A stretch of DNA of 64,000 bases from Paramecium sonneborni (GCA_905182985.1 CAJJDN010000060.1:1-64000); one strand, 5' to 3'; counted from the stretch's first letter, positions 34,411-47,863 are shown. Numbers and translations are program-made. Notes: generated by a model not told the origin, from the letters alone.

Positions 34411-35396
34411 TCAAAAGCATAACCAAAATAAGTTCAAGTACTATAGAACTGCTCCCATATATTTTTACTTCTTATCCAAAGAATACTAAATTAATAAAAT
34501 TAATAAATTACTTTACCATTACTTATTTATTAACCTGACAAAACCACAATAGTACCATATAATGAGAAAATTATAAAAATAAGTGTGATTGGAATCACTT
34601 CGATTTTTAAAGAAGCTGCAGAGTACATTATTCCTAAAAACAAGGATATTATTAATGAAATAATGAAATATTCTAAAAAAATTAATAATTTTTTTTTACA
34701 TTTTGGGTCTATCTTCTACTAAATGAAGGTGATTACAAAAATAAAAAAGATTGATATTAAAATTGATAAATGAACTAATATTCCTACATAAAGTATTTCT
34801 TTTTCCAATTTATAATTATAATTGCTATTATATGATATATTCCCCACTAATTAACATTCAATTATTGCAATTAAATTAACATGAAAAAAACCTGAAGCAA
34901 CTGCTATAATAACAAATAGTATCTTATCAATATATTCAGATTTTATTAAATCTAAACTCACACATTTTTTTTCAATTCTATTTTTTAGCAGAGATACAAT
35001 AAGTAAACCAACAAACAAAGAACCAAATTCTATTAATCTTTCTATACGACTGCAATATCGATCTATATTACCTAGATTGAAGATCAAAATCAAAAAGATT
35101 GTACAACCCCAGACCAACCACAAACATAAGGTTGAACGAAAAAATTTAAGCTTATAATCTTCATCTGCTTCTGAGAGCAATTATAAGAATTAATTAGTAT
35201 TTTATTGTGTATCCATATCAAAAGGAACTACTATTTAACCTTATGCTAAATTTTGTGGAGAAAAAGCACTATATTTGATTTCTTATTGAATATTAAATCT
35301 ATTTATTGACAGATCAACTTTTTAATTGTTATCATTGCTTTGAAAAAACTAATCTTAACTAATTTCTTTTTAATTATTTCCTGCAGATATTTACAT
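34411..35396 (-). CDS. Seven-pass membrane protein, TMBIM/Bax-inhibitor-like
   Basis: About 315 residues. A Gln/Asn-rich cytosolic N-terminus (about 85 residues) is followed by six to seven hydrophobic helices. The last part reads VVLSGQQISNGKYSLDKKQK and then Y-M-G-A-V-L-Q-Y-L-N-L. This matches the TMBIM/Lifeguard signature, where a conserved D-T-Q-x-I and a Tyr precede the last helix. A 26-nt intron near 34490 joins that end to the rest. Such proteins sit in ER or Golgi membranes and affect calcium leak and cell survival. The Asp of the usual DTQ is Gly here. The call is tentative. Confidence 0.5.
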
Positions 35397-35597
35397 TTTT
35401 TTATTTATTATTATTTTCCTATTAAAATAATTTTAGATTTAATTTAAAACAACATATAATCAATTCTATATTGACTTCAATAAAACATGAACAAATAAAT
35501 TAAAATTTTATTAGAAAATTTAGGTTTTTAGTGTAGAAAATGAAATTATCTAAATATTTATATAAAAACTGATAAATTATGTTGAATTATTTAATAA

Positions 35598-37520
35598 TCA
35601 TTTATTGGTTTTCTTTGCTAATTTTTCTTGTAATTCTTATAATGTATAATTTTCTGATTCTTCGTAAAAGATATTGAAGTCATAGTTAATATCTTTGAAT
35701 TCATCATATGGATTTAGTGCAATCAATAGATAATAATTTAATTAATTAATTTATAATTCTTTGCTTGCTAAAGTTTTTATAATTTTTAGACATTCAATAA
35801 TACTCTCTCTATAAAGCACATTAAAAATTTCATTAGCTTCAAAATTCTCATTTAAAGCTGCTAAGAAATTCTTAATCATACCGATTATAAGTTAATTATT
35901 TGAATTATTATTATATTCTTCTTGTAGTATCTATTAACATCTTTTTGCAATCTGATTATAAAAATCTAAAGTATTAAGACCATCTTATTCAATCTATGCT
36001 ACCAAAATCTCAAATTACTAATTTTATATATAGAATCTTAAATACTTAAGATTTTTAAAATTTTCCCCAAAGATCTTGATCAAAATTTTCATTACCATTT
36101 GCTTGGAGTTGATTACTAATTCTTGTTAAGACAATAATTTAATTTTTAGCAATTAAATATATCAATCTATGGTAAAAATCAATAGGTAATTTAATTTACC
36201 ATTCTGATTGTAATTAAACAATCTTTTAAATAAGTTAATTATAAAAGAAAGCAATATTTCTTTCAAAAATAAAATACTTATAGAATTTTAAAAAAGTATC
36301 TTTTTTTTTCTTTTAGTTTTTGTACATGATAAACATTTTATCTATCTATAATAATTGTTTTATATTACATTAATATCAGGTTGTTTTTCAAATTAGCATT
36401 ATTAGATTCTAACTTCTATATCACTTTATTTCCATTAAGATTCTTCTTCAGATAGTATTTATTGTTCTTTAAATAAATATCTAATGACTAAATTTTATTA
36501 AAGAATAATATTATTAGCTTTAATAACAGACAAGAATTCATCTTTTTCATAGGTATAAAATGTACCTTTATCTGATGTTCCTTGAAAATCAATTTAAGCA
36601 TCTTCTGATTTGATCATGAGAATAGGATCTTGTATCAAATCTTGAAAAGAGATTCTTTCTTCTTGATTAATAGTAAGCATTTTGGATATTATATCTTTAA
36701 TTGCTTATTTTCTAATTGGTTTAGTTGGAAATTGCAAAGGCTAACTAAGAGAGATAAGTACGTACAACTTTCTTAATATAATCTATCCATTAAATAATTG
36801 AATCTGTCTGCCAAGGTAAATCCCCATATAACATTTAATAAAAGAGCACACCCAAAGACCAAATATCACATTTATTACTAAAAGGTTATCCATTTAAAAC
36901 TTCAGGTGCTAAATAACATGGGAATGGTAAAGATTTTATAGTATTTAAATCTTTAATTTACAATCCTTTCAATATTGTTTATTAAAGAATTCCTGCATAA
37001 TAGGTATCAGAGATTTTAGCCACTCCTTTATGTAACAGTATATTTGAAGGTTTTAAATTGTTATGAATAATTTTAGCTTTATGTAGTTCTTTATATCCTT
37101 CAATAATTTGTTACATAAATTGAATTGACTCAGACTTAATTTATGAACATGTAAATTACTTCACTAATTGGTTTATCTTTTTTTAAATAATCTTATAAAC
37201 TCCCATCTTCACAATAAGGTTGAACAAAACATAGAATATTATGATTTTTTATGACATCATATATTTATACCAAATTAGGATGTTTGATGTTCTTCAATCT
37301 TTTTAATTCAAATTTTATGAGATCTAAGACTTTTATGCTTTCAGATTCATTCTTTTTACTTTATTTTAACTCTTACATTCAATTAACATTATTTTATTGC
37401 TAAAGATTCTGTATAATTATTTAATAAACATCCTCTAAATACTGTTCCTTTTGATCCTATTTACATATTATTGAAAAGCACATATTGTTCTAAGTACTTT
37501 ATTTCAAAACTTTCAGTCAT
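35598..37520 (-). CDS. Predicted pseudokinase
   Basis: A protein-kinase fold of about 580 residues in which key catalytic residues are lost. The ATP-binding Lys is kept (LAIKQC), but the glycine loop is degenerate (IGSKGTVF). The catalytic loop reads IIHNNLKPSN instead of HRD-L-K-P-x-N, losing both Arg and the catalytic Asp (about 37050-37075). The DFG motif reads ISDTYYAG. The APE is present in YLAPEVLNGQPF, with SLGVLFYQMLYG after it. The C-terminal 290 residues are helical and unknown. Several introns (25, 25, 35 and 28 nt among them) are needed. The stop is TGA at 35598. Probably a regulatory or scaffolding partner of an active kinase. Confidence 0.8.
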
Positions 37521-37815
37521 TTATTTACTCTGAAGAGATATTATTTATAAAATAATATTAAATATTTTTGAATTCCAATTAATGAATAGAAAATATTATA
37601 GGTTAATTGAGATGTAAATAAATTTAAAATATATGAAAATTTTATTTAAATGAAAAAACCATTAATTTATTATTGTTAAGTTCAGAAGCTAAGAAATAAT
37701 TGTCTATAAATTAATTTAAACAACAAATAAATGATTATATATGATCGTTATTGAGTTTCTTAACTGAAATAAATAATAAAAAAAATAATGATTATAATTT
37801 AATCGGTTAACCAAA

Positions 37816-39190
37816 ATGTCTATGAAGAAAATGAATAATTTTTTTCGAGCTGAAAAATAAAAGAATTATGATATTAAGAGATCTTAGAATTCATCTAATA
37901 CAAATCCATAATAATTTATAAATAAGAACGAGGATTAATAGCAAAGTTAGACCATATAGAGAAAAGAGAAATTTATAGAAAACTTATAGTAGAATAAAAA
38001 GAATGATTTTAATTCTGATTCACATTCAAATAGTAGTAGTGAAGCAGGCTTATTGTAAACAAAAAAGCTTTAAAAAATAATGGAAGAAGATTATGATAAT
38101 GAAGCATAATCAGCAATGATGAGTGGTATATAATAATTATTCTAAATATTAGAAAGTACTATATAATAGTATTAGCATTTAAAAAAGAATAGAATTCTAA
38201 ATACAAATAATAAATATTAAGAAGAGATTGATAATAGCAAAATGAACAATTCTAAAACATATACAAAATAAGATGAGAGTAGACATTCAAATAGTTAAGA
38301 TAGTTTTGAACCAAATATTCAGATTTCAAGACGACATACAGATCGTTAAGAGTAATTGTCAAAATAAGTGAATTATTTTAAACCTCAATAGTCATAATAG
38401 ATAAATTAACCTATATCTAATTTTAAATTGGAAATAGGAGTTTAAGTAAATAATGATGATGAAACTAATCATTTAAATTAATCATTTAGTAAATCATCTA
38501 TTGAATAATCATCAGGTATATCATCAAGAGATAATTAAAAAAATGAGAATCAAAATTTATTAAGATTATTAGATAAAAATAAAAGATTTTCATAATAGAA
38601 AAGTTAAGAAGGTAACAATGATTAAAATTCTCATAAACAAGAATAAAATTAACTTAATATAGAATAAAATTATAAACCAATTTTGAGTCATTTATCTAAA
38701 TTTTAAGCAAATAATATACCTTAATAGGCTAGAATGAGTTAAATTTCTGAGAAAAAAGTATTAGATTCAATATCATAATAATATTAATAATATTCTTAAT
38801 AAATATAAAATTAAAATAGTAGATAGGGTACTGTGTTGAATACATGTAAATCATTAAGTGGAGACATATTTACATTGAGACCTGGAGATAAAGTGATAGT
38901 TGTAAAAATTGATTAAGAGAAAAAATTAATATAATGTGGATATCAAAATATGTTGGGGTTATTTTATCTTAGAGATATTGCAATAAAAGATGGTATGATT
39001 TATGATAAATTTGGCAGAGTCCCAATAAAATTGTAAGTTTCAAATAAAATCAAGAACTTAATCTTCGTTTGAAATGAAATATAAAGAATTACTAAATGAC
39101 AAATATAATGCCAAAAGTAAATCACCTAATAATCGTTCATTTTAAGGATAGTCTAAAACACCTCAAAAAAAGCCTTTCATGAGGTTTTGA
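37816..39190 (+). CDS. SH3-like domain protein with Gln/Asn/Ser-rich region
   Basis: About 450 residues. The first 330 are low-complexity, rich in Gln (TAA/TAG), Asn and Ser. Near residue 345 comes an SH3-like segment: GDIFTLRPGDKVIVVKIDQE, then L-I-Q-C-G-Y-Q-N-M-L-G-L-F, which carries the Trp-less but otherwise typical strand pattern. A 22-nt intron near 39032 joins it to a basic tail ending KTPQKKPFMRF. SH3 domains bind Pro-rich partners; no ligand is evident. The stop is TGA at 39188. Confident as a gene, moderate as an SH3 domain. Confidence 0.68.
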
Positions 39191-39266
39191 ATTAAAAATT
39201 TATATATTAATTTTCATTTTGTTTTTTTGAAAATAAAATAAAATTTTTCTTAAATAATTATTATAA

Positions 39267-40060
39267 ATGACTGATAATCAATAAGTTCCATTTGGAAGTG
39301 GAATGTTTTAAGGATAAGCAAAATTTGTGGATTATGCACATATGAATTAACAAGATGTTTAAATGAACACTTTAGATGAACCAGTTTTGGATACTTTAGT
39401 AAAAATGTTTATAATATAAAGTTGAGAGATATTAATATGATACTATATAAATTATCATATGTAATAATTCCTAGAATGAAAGAGACATAAGGAAGAAAAT
39501 TGAGAAACTGTAATAAAATAAATATTATTTAAATTAGGGGATTTATGGGGACCATTATTATTATCATTATTATTGGCAATGTAATCTATATTGATATTAT
39601 GAATTAGGACATTAGGCATTAATTCTAATCAATCATGTATGAATTGAATAAATCAAAATTTAGCTGATTCTATATTTGGTACAATTTTTATTATTATGTG
39701 GGGAGGATCTGCTGTAATAACGTAAATTGAATATTTAATTTAAAATTAGAGTTAATGCTAAATTATTAGGAGGATAAGTATCATTCTTTTAAAGTGTTTG
39801 TGTATTAGGCTATTGTGTATTTCCAATTAATATAGCTGCTGTTTTGATAACCTTTCTTTAATCATATTTAGGATTTTTCCTTAGATTAATAATAGTAGGT
39901 GCTGCATTTCTATGGTCAACGTTTTGTAATTTTATTAATGTTATAAATAGCTTCACTATCCTTTATGAGTAGTATGATGAATGAAGAAAAGAAAGTCATT
40001 TCTGTTTATCCAATTTTTCTATTTTATATGTTTCTATCATGGTTTTGCATTTTCATTTGA
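39267..40060 (+). CDS. YIPF6: YIPF6-like Yip1-domain Golgi protein
   Basis: A five-helix Yip1-family membrane protein, which works at the Golgi with Rab GTPases. The N-terminus has the family NTLDEPV block, and the first helix follows a DLWGPLLLSLLLAM stretch. The central N-A-K-L-L-G-G-Q motif and SVCVLGYCVFPINIA follow, and the C-terminus reads VYPIFLFYMFLSWFC. This order matches YIPF6. Five short introns (23-28 nt each) are needed within about 790 bp, an unusually intron-dense gene. Start ATG at 39267, stop TGA at 40058. Length is about 215-220 residues, normal for the family. Confidence 0.87.
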
Positions 40061-40234
40061 TTAATATATATAGTATTATTTATTATTTTATAATTATTTA
40101 AGGTAGATATTAAGATATAATAAAAATATATAAACTAAGTTCATTTTATCAATCAATTGATTTTAATCTTAAATCTGTAAAGTTAATCTATAATTGATGG
40201 TTATTTTAACTTAATTATATCTTAATTGTCTTTT

Positions 40235-41411
40235 ATGTATAATCTCATTTATTTATGTCTCAATATTATATTAAATGCTAATTTAAGTGGTAATTCTTCA
40301 AATGAGTTTGATCCATTGAATTTTAATAATAAAGTTATAATCATTTCACTTAATACTCTTTATTTATTGGATCTAATATAATAAATCATCTATCCACATC
40401 GTTTAATAAAAATAACAATCATTTACAGATTAGATTCGTATCCTTTCTATAAATAAACTTTAATTATTTCTAAAAGTGATTCATCAAGATCATCTCTAGT
40501 TATTATTTCTTCACTTAATGTAAATAAAATAGATAATATTTAAGATATTTGTAGCTATTATTAAACTGATGAAATCACAAGATGTTTAATTAATTATGGT
40601 ATACATTATAAAGCTCTCAAATCAATAGTCTCTATTTAACAAATGTCTTTTGCTAATTATAAAATATTTGAATTTTTTGCCAATACTCTTTCTTAAATTT
40701 GCTAAATTAAATCATCAAATGTTCCTAATTCACTTAATTAATATTCACTTTATTCTTCTAAATGTTAAACAATTTAATGATTCTTACTAGTTGTTATTTT
40801 TATTATGACTGGTTCCTTAACATTTTATTGCTTTGAAACTACCTTTGCTGAAAAACGTTAAACTCCATAATTGTTTTTTATTTTTTATTACTCAATCATT
40901 CTAGGTTTATTGATAGATTAACGAATCATTGTCTCAGGAGTAAATGGCTATTGAATTTAACCTTAAAATCTTATTGCTTCAGAAAATGTAGTAGTTTTAT
41001 TCATTAATTAAGGAAATTAAAAGACTTGAGGCTTTAAACACGCTTTATTATTTTAACCTTAATTTCTAGAAGGTGCTATTTATTTTTTTAATCTTTCATT
41101 TCTCTTTATCATATTTATATTTTTATTATAATCTATCAATAAAAAACATAAACATTTAATCATTCTATACAAATATACTAATCTAATCTCTTCAATTCGT
41201 TTACCTATATCAAATATTTTATAATACTCATAATCATTATTATAATGAAATAGATAGTCATACCAATCTTTTTCAATTTATTTATTCTATAAGGAAATCA
41301 ATTAAATTTATTAATCTAACTAATCAAAGACTTAATATTCTCTCTATTATTTATTATAAATCGATATCAGTTTAGAATTTATTTTGCCTCATTCTTTAAG
41401 AATTTTTTTGA
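40235..41411 (+). CDS. Hypothetical multi-pass membrane protein
   Basis: A hydrophobic N-terminus (MYNLIYLCLNIILNANLSG) acts as a signal, followed by a soluble region of about 170 residues. A 27-nt intron (gttaaac...ttactag near 40766) then leads to a membrane segment, FVIFIMTGSLTFYCF, and further hydrophobic stretches including FQKVLFIFLIFHFSLSY. A frame change near 40930-40985 needs an intron of about 43 nt, longer than usual, so an error or decay there is possible. The stop used is TGA at 41409. I recognise no family. It is convergent with the sorting-receptor gene. Confidence 0.5.
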
Positions 41412-41635
41412 TATTCATAAAATTTATTCTTTATCTTCTTTAATTTGACACTCCCTAAATTGAGCTTTATTACATTATTTGTTTGAATAAATTGCAAAGC
41501 CTTTTATATAAAATAATTAATATTAAAAATATTTATAAATACTTAAAATCATTAGTATTATTTACCTAACAGATTAATTTAGCTATTGATAACAATATGT
41601 ATAAATAAATTTTAATAGAATTTAATATTAATATA

Positions 41636-43075
41636 TCATTTTTCACTTCTGCTCTCATAAAATCTGACATAATTGTTAACTTATTCGCCTACTTTATCTC
41701 TTATTTATTTTTCCATTATCAAATTCATTCTTCGTCTATAGATAAAAACTATAAACAAAATAAAGAGAACACTTGAAGTTATGACAACAATAATTAACCA
41801 AAAGTATGAATTTTCAACTTAAAGATTTGGTGAAATAACTAAAACTTACTCTTTACATTATTCTGGCATTTCCTTAAAACTAGCACATATAGCTTCTTTG
41901 ATTTCATCAGCTTCTATATTTCCTCTATAGGCAACACTATTAATTGATACTCCAGGATAAAAGATGATTCCAGATTGATATCTTAATTAGAAATGTGATT
42001 CCAAAATGGAATTTTCTCCTTTTTCAAGTTTGTTTTAATCTCTATAAGATGATTAGATACACTATTATATCTTAACTTTATCTTCAGAATTAACAAATGA
42101 TTCAAAACATTTATCAAATTCATTTTCTTTAGTACATTTTTTAGTGAAATAATTCTATATATAAAATAATAATATAAATTACCATATAAGACCACCAAAG
42201 TTCAGAATCCACTTACCAAATACATGTTTATCTTAATTATTCTTTAAGAACATCAGAACCAGATCCAAAAGCAACACCATTTGGATCAAATTAACAATAT
42301 CTTCCTCCTCCTAAACAATCTGGATTTTCTATTTTCCATTCATCTTTTTCACATGTAAAACATCTTAAGACCTCATAAAATATTGAAAATTTAATATCAT
42401 TCTTTAATTCAAGATATATTGGTCTGAATTCATTAATCAATCTGAATGTGTCTTTATTTTCAATATTTAATCCAAAGAGTACATTAGTCTATTAATTATA
42501 TAATTATAATTACTTGACTTAATGTTTAACTTAATTTAAATTCAATATGTCCTACTAAATACAATGCAGTGGATTTTTTTAAATATGAAATTACTTTTTC
42601 TCCTTCACTTTTTGAGATTAGGACAGATGGAATATCTACTTAATATCCATTTCCATCATCAGCCATCATTATTTATTCTACTTTCTCATCTCTATTATCA
42701 ACTATTATCAATAATTTTGCTTATAACTTTTATGCAATGATAGCCTAAACAAATATACATTAAATTTACTTTTCTAGTGAATGGACAATCACCTCTTCTA
42801 ACAATCAACCATTTATCACCATAAGATTAACTATATTGATATTCTGATCTCATAATAGGCTCATCACATAACTTAAGCACTTTATCTTAATCATCAATAG
42901 AAGGAGGTATAAAAAGTAATGCACTCATTTTTTTACCATAAGGAATATGGCCAAAATTTGCAATTGAATACTCTACACTTAATGCATCTGGAAAGTCTGT
43001 TGTTTCTTTAGGGCTTTGAATTTTTAGTTGACCCAAAACAGCTCCAAAAATTACAAACAATACACAAAATGTCAT
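41636..43075 (-). CDS. Vacuolar-sorting-receptor-like PA-domain membrane protein
   Basis: A type I membrane protein of about 450 residues that should sort soluble cargo to lysosome-like compartments. MTFCVLFVIFGAVLG is the signal peptide. A protease-associated (PA) domain follows, with WLIVRRGDCPFTRK and ADDGNGYQVDIPSVLISKSE. The centre has CLGGGRYCQFDPNGVAFGSG, like the plant receptor GGRYC-D-P block. The later PGVSINSVAYRGNIEADEIK and EAICASF match the thioredoxin-like end of vacuolar sorting receptors. A membrane helix (FWLIIVVITSSVLFILFIVF) and a short basic tail end the protein. An intron of 25 nt lies near 42750. Start at 43075, stop TGA at 41636. Not every small intron was resolved. 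Confidence 0.83.
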
Positions 43076-43469
43076 TAATATATATTTAATTATTTATCAA
43101 TCTAATTAACTATCTATTTTTTCAAATCTCATTTTTATATATATATCAATCTATTTTCTATATAATCTACATCTACTCTATCAAATTTATACTATTCACA
43201 CTCCAAAAATATATTTTTTAAATAGATTGAATTTTTAAACTTAAACAATCAATATATATATTTTGATAAATTCTGATTAATATTAAATCAATTCAATTTC
43301 TTCAAAGATTCCTTAATTATTTTGTCAATTGTAAAGATAAAATTAATAAATTATTAATTTTCTTCAAATATAAGTATTTTACCAATATAGATTTCATTAA
43401 TATGGGATTTAAAAAAAAATCATTAATTTTTTTTAAGCATATAAAATATATTATAATTATTTATATACA
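43076..43469. other. AT-rich intergenic region
   Basis: About 395 bp between the sorting-receptor start and the BOP1 stop. I see no gene. It includes poly-T stretches and ATATAT runs. Confidence 0.6.
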
Positions 43470-45514
43470 TCAAGTCCATAAACTTACTACACCCTCTTTG
43501 CTTGCAGAATAAATCCATGGCTATGTAGGATGAAATGCAATATCCATTAAAGATTCTTTCTTCTTTTATTTCAAGACTTTCAAGGGTAAAATTACAGGAG
43601 CTTAACTCAAATCTGTACTAATACGGCAATGGAAAATATTAATAGTTCCTTTTATATAAAGAATTATATATACCATCATCAGAACAAGATGCAAATAAAG
43701 GATATGATTTATGGAATATAACACGTCTGACACCATTTTTATGATAACTCATTTTTTTAAAGGGAGTTTTGCCCATATCTAAATCAAACCAACATACTTT
43801 TTAATCGTTTGAACCTACAATCAAATTATCTCCATAAGGATGAATTGCAATTGTTGAATTTTGTTAATTACCTGCTAATAATTTTTTTAATAATTATTAT
43901 TTGGTTAATGAATAAATAAAAATGTTTTTATTTGTCATGATGTATAATTCTGGTTTGGTAGGATGAAAAATAGTTTATTAAACTTCAGTGGATGCTTTCA
44001 TATTTTAAAAAGGAATAGATGTTGATGATTTGCTAATGCAATGAACTAAAATGCAATGAGATTTCACATGAGTATGAGGTTAGGTACTCACAAGATAATC
44101 AGATTTAGTATGAAATTAGACATATAATGGATCATAAGGCATTTTAACTTCAAGTAATTATTGAAATACATTATCATCTAATTCAAAGTTCCATTCAAAA
44201 ACATTATTTGAATTTTTGGGGATTTATTTATTTGAATTTTAACCATCTTCTACATTAGGATGTAATCTTTTATCAATAAAAGAGTTTAAGATAATAAATC
44301 CATTTGATTATAATATACAAATTAATCCAGATTAACTAAAATCTAAACCCAAAAATTATTTATCAGCAACCTACCATTTTGTATATAGACATTTAGATGT
44401 TTTAGTATCAAAGAAAGCAATAGCAAATTCATAACATACTCCTAAAAGTTAACCATCTTAAGATATTGAAATTTATTTAACTTAACCAGATTTAGTAATA
44501 TCAATTTAACCAAATTCAAAATTTAATTTAGTTGGAAATGGTTTTAATTCTTCAGGTTTAGGAATTTCAGGTAGAAAATCAGTTGATTTCATCATTAATT
44601 TCTTTCTTCTAATTCTAGGAGCTAAATACAAATCTAAACATCTATTAAATAAATCTTTTGTTAATTATTCAGATGAAGGAACATTCCTTAAATGTTTAAA
44701 CTTTTATGGTATAAATGGTATTTCTCTATCTTCCGGATCAGTTTGTAGCCATTATTATTTTTCTTATTCTGTAAATAGATACTCTTCTGGAGGATTATAA
44801 CTACACACATTAGTAGGTAATTAAGCTTTAGCTGCTGGTATTCTTGCTGGTAAATATTTACTCAAAACTTAATCTTCAGAAACATTTTCCCATATATCAA
44901 ATATCTTTTCCACTTTCTAAGGTGGATTTAATACAATTCTGCCTAATTTTATACCTTAAACTAATTTATTAATCTTTATTCTTTCCCATTTTGAAGGCAA
45001 GAATCTACGTTTTGGATTGTAAGATGATAATAGATCAAATTAATTAAAATCTTCATGTTCAAAATAATACTATATATATATATTTAATTTTTACATCATC
45101 TGCTAATTTGATTGCAGTTTTTCCTTTTCTAATTCTATCTAACATTGATAATTGTTTATCATTCAAAACTACATCTTAGTTATTTAATTCATCTCTTACT
45201 ACTCTCCACCAATCTTTATTTTCTGTCTTATTTATAAATTCATCAATTGTATCTTAAAATTATTTTTTTTTCTAAATTTTGTTTAAATTCTCATCATAAC
45301 CTATAAAATCTTTATCTTTGTATTTTTTTGTTTACAATCTTCCAATTTTAGATAATACCTACATTAAATATATCAATATTACTTTTTCATCTTCACTATC
45401 ATCAGATTCTTAATAATATTGATCATGAATGTTCTTTGGTTATAAAGATAAGTCTTTTTTGATTGATTTCTTATTTCTAATAGCTCGAATATTTATTGTA
45501 TTGTTTTAATTCAT
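43470..45514 (-). CDS. BOP1: BOP1/Erb1 ribosome biogenesis protein
   Basis: A nucleolar WD40 protein required for 60S ribosomal subunit assembly, in the PeBoW complex with Pes1 and WDR12. The N-terminal BOP1NT domain contains [31 protein letters not shown], and [20 protein letters not shown] then [24 protein letters not shown] with L-A-P-R-I-R-R-K-K follows, then seven WD40-like repeats ending [20 protein letters not shown] and E-G-V-V-S-L-W. Introns of 24 nt near 45380 and 25 nt near 45075 fix the start at 45514. The stop is TGA at 43470. Length is about 660 residues, slightly shorter than animal BOP1 (746). The family is unmistakable. Confidence 0.93.
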
Positions 45515-45557
45515 TAATTATAAATTTAATTTAAGAACAAATTATATTTAATTTATC

Positions 45558-47655
45558 TCATTTAGGTCCACCATTGATAAAATTATAATGATCATTTGAT
45601 TTTTTTGAAGCCAAAGATGTTAATACTTTAGAAGGATGAAACTCATTTTAATATACTCTCTTTTATGGACAATAATTAGGGATTTTAGTAGGAAATAAAA
45701 ATTGATTACTATGAACAGGACTAAATCCCCCCATAGCCATACTAGATAAATCTAAAACCACAGGTTAAACTTAATCTCTATCTACACTAAGTCTTGATAA
45801 TCTTGGAACATGTGCTTATCTAGCAGGCCTAATAGCTGAGCGAAAATTAGGTTCATAATTAGGTAGATTTTAATTAAGAATAGTATTATTTGTTATTATT
45901 TCTTTTGGAGGATCTATTTAAGTTTAAAGAGGTTTCAATTTTATTTAGTATTTAGTTGTAGTATTGCTATTTATTACACTATTATTAATAAGTTTGGTAG
46001 GACTTGGTACTTAAGAATTTGTAGGCTTCTCTTTTATACCTTATTGAGAATTATTAAGACTTTCATTTTTTTAGATAAACAATTTAGTTTAAGTTTTTAA
46101 AGGTGATTTCTTTTTCTTTTTTGGTGATTTTGTAATTGGATTTATTTACATAGATAAATTATGATCAGATTTTTCACTTACATCATTTTACATTTCATTA
46201 TCTGGACCAAGCATATCAGGTTAAGATTCATTTATTTCTAATTTAATTTCTTCATTCTCTACATCATCATTGATTGCTTCTTCTACATTTTTAAAACTAT
46301 TTGAAGGTTTTCTTGCTCGAATTATTAATTATAATTTAGCCTACACCGTTGACAATTATTGGCTTTATGGCTATTATTTTATTTATTTTTCACTCTCTAC
46401 CTTTTAGGCTATTAGTATTTTATTTCAATTTACTTTATAACACTAATCTTTTCTATTACTCTGTTAATGTTTTCTGATAATCTTCAAATAATTCATCATA
46501 AAACTCTTTATTTATTGTTACTTTCCCTTCCTTTTTGTTTTTATCCTCCTTTAATTTACACTGTTACTCTGAAATTCGATTATAAATTTCTCTATTTTCT
46601 AATTTCTTCATATATCCTAATTTAGATAAGAACATAATTGATTTTATTAGATTTAGAAGATTCTATTATTAAATCCATGTATGAAAGATTTCCTCCATTG
46701 TTTATGGAACTTCTGCATCTCCTTACTCATTCAACCATGGATGAAGTAACCCTTAATCAGCTCTATATCTTTTTGTTTGGTCCAATTCAGTCAATTTTTT
46801 AAATAAACTGTATTACAATCTAAAATTCTTATATCATTTTAGATTGTTACTAAGTTAATGTGCTTTAATCATGCATGAGTTTAGTCATCTACAAAATCTA
46901 ATCAAGACTATCTCCAGACTTATAATATGGATGTTATCCATTATTTAGTAGCATGTACATTATTACACCAACTCCCCAAATATCTACATTCTAATGATAG
47001 TATAAATATATACCTTGCTATATATCTTATTCATTAATAGTTCTGGTGCCATATAAATTAATGTTCCACATTACTTTGTCATTAATTAGTTTTAAACAGA
47101 ACTCAATCCAAAATCACTTAATTTGACACAACTTAAATCTTCATTAACTAAAATATTTTCTGGTTTTAAATCTCTATGAACAACATTATTTTTATGCATA
47201 TATGCTAATGCTGTTAAAATATTCCTAATAATGGTCTTACATTATTCTTCTGTAAACCATGAATTATTCTTATGCAATTTGTGCATTAAATCTTCTAAAG
47301 AGCCTATGATTGTAGAATCGTATATACCTCCTTGAATAAGTTCCATAACAATCAAAATTCTAGTATCAGTTTCCTTAACATCTATAAACTTAACAATATT
47401 CTCATGTCTTAAACTTGCTAAGATAGTTGATTCTTATTTCAATTAATCATATCTATTTACCAATTTCTTCTTAATTATCTATGATTATAGTTTGGTATAA
47501 CATACTTTAATAGCCACTTCCTAATGTGTAGTTAAGTTAATAGCTCTAACAACAACACCAAAAGCACCTTATCCAATAGTTGATATGTATTAAAAATAGT
47601 CACTAAATTTCCTCATTTCATCTCCTTCGATGATTTTATTAAATTGATCATCCAT
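45558..47655 (-). CDS. CAMK-type serine/threonine protein kinase
   Basis: A protein kinase of about 650 residues. The glycine loop is IGQGAFGVVV, the Lys is in EVAIKV, the catalytic loop is [12 protein letters not shown], and the activation segment runs from [10 protein letters not shown] to [14 protein letters not shown], with [11 protein letters not shown] after it. All catalytic residues are present. The pattern fits calcium/calmodulin-type kinases; no EF hands are seen. The C-terminal 300 residues are Lys/Gln-rich coiled coil then a Pro/Asn/Ser-rich tail. Introns include 24 nt near 47325, 23 nt near 47010 and 25 nt near 46420; the last reconciles the frame with the long tail. It lies 43 bp upstream of BOP1 on the same strand. 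Confidence 0.88.
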
Positions 47656-47863
47656 TTGTTTAATATTATTATATAATATATCATATGATGCTATTAATTA
47701 TAATAATTTTCTACTTTATTAAGATACTTTTGAGTTTGACACATCATTTATTAATCTGTAATAATTGTGTTGATTCTAAATTTCTTTAATAATTCCATTT
47801 GTATCAAATATTCACTTTCAAACAAGTTTTTTAGATCAATTATATATTATATTCAATTTAATA

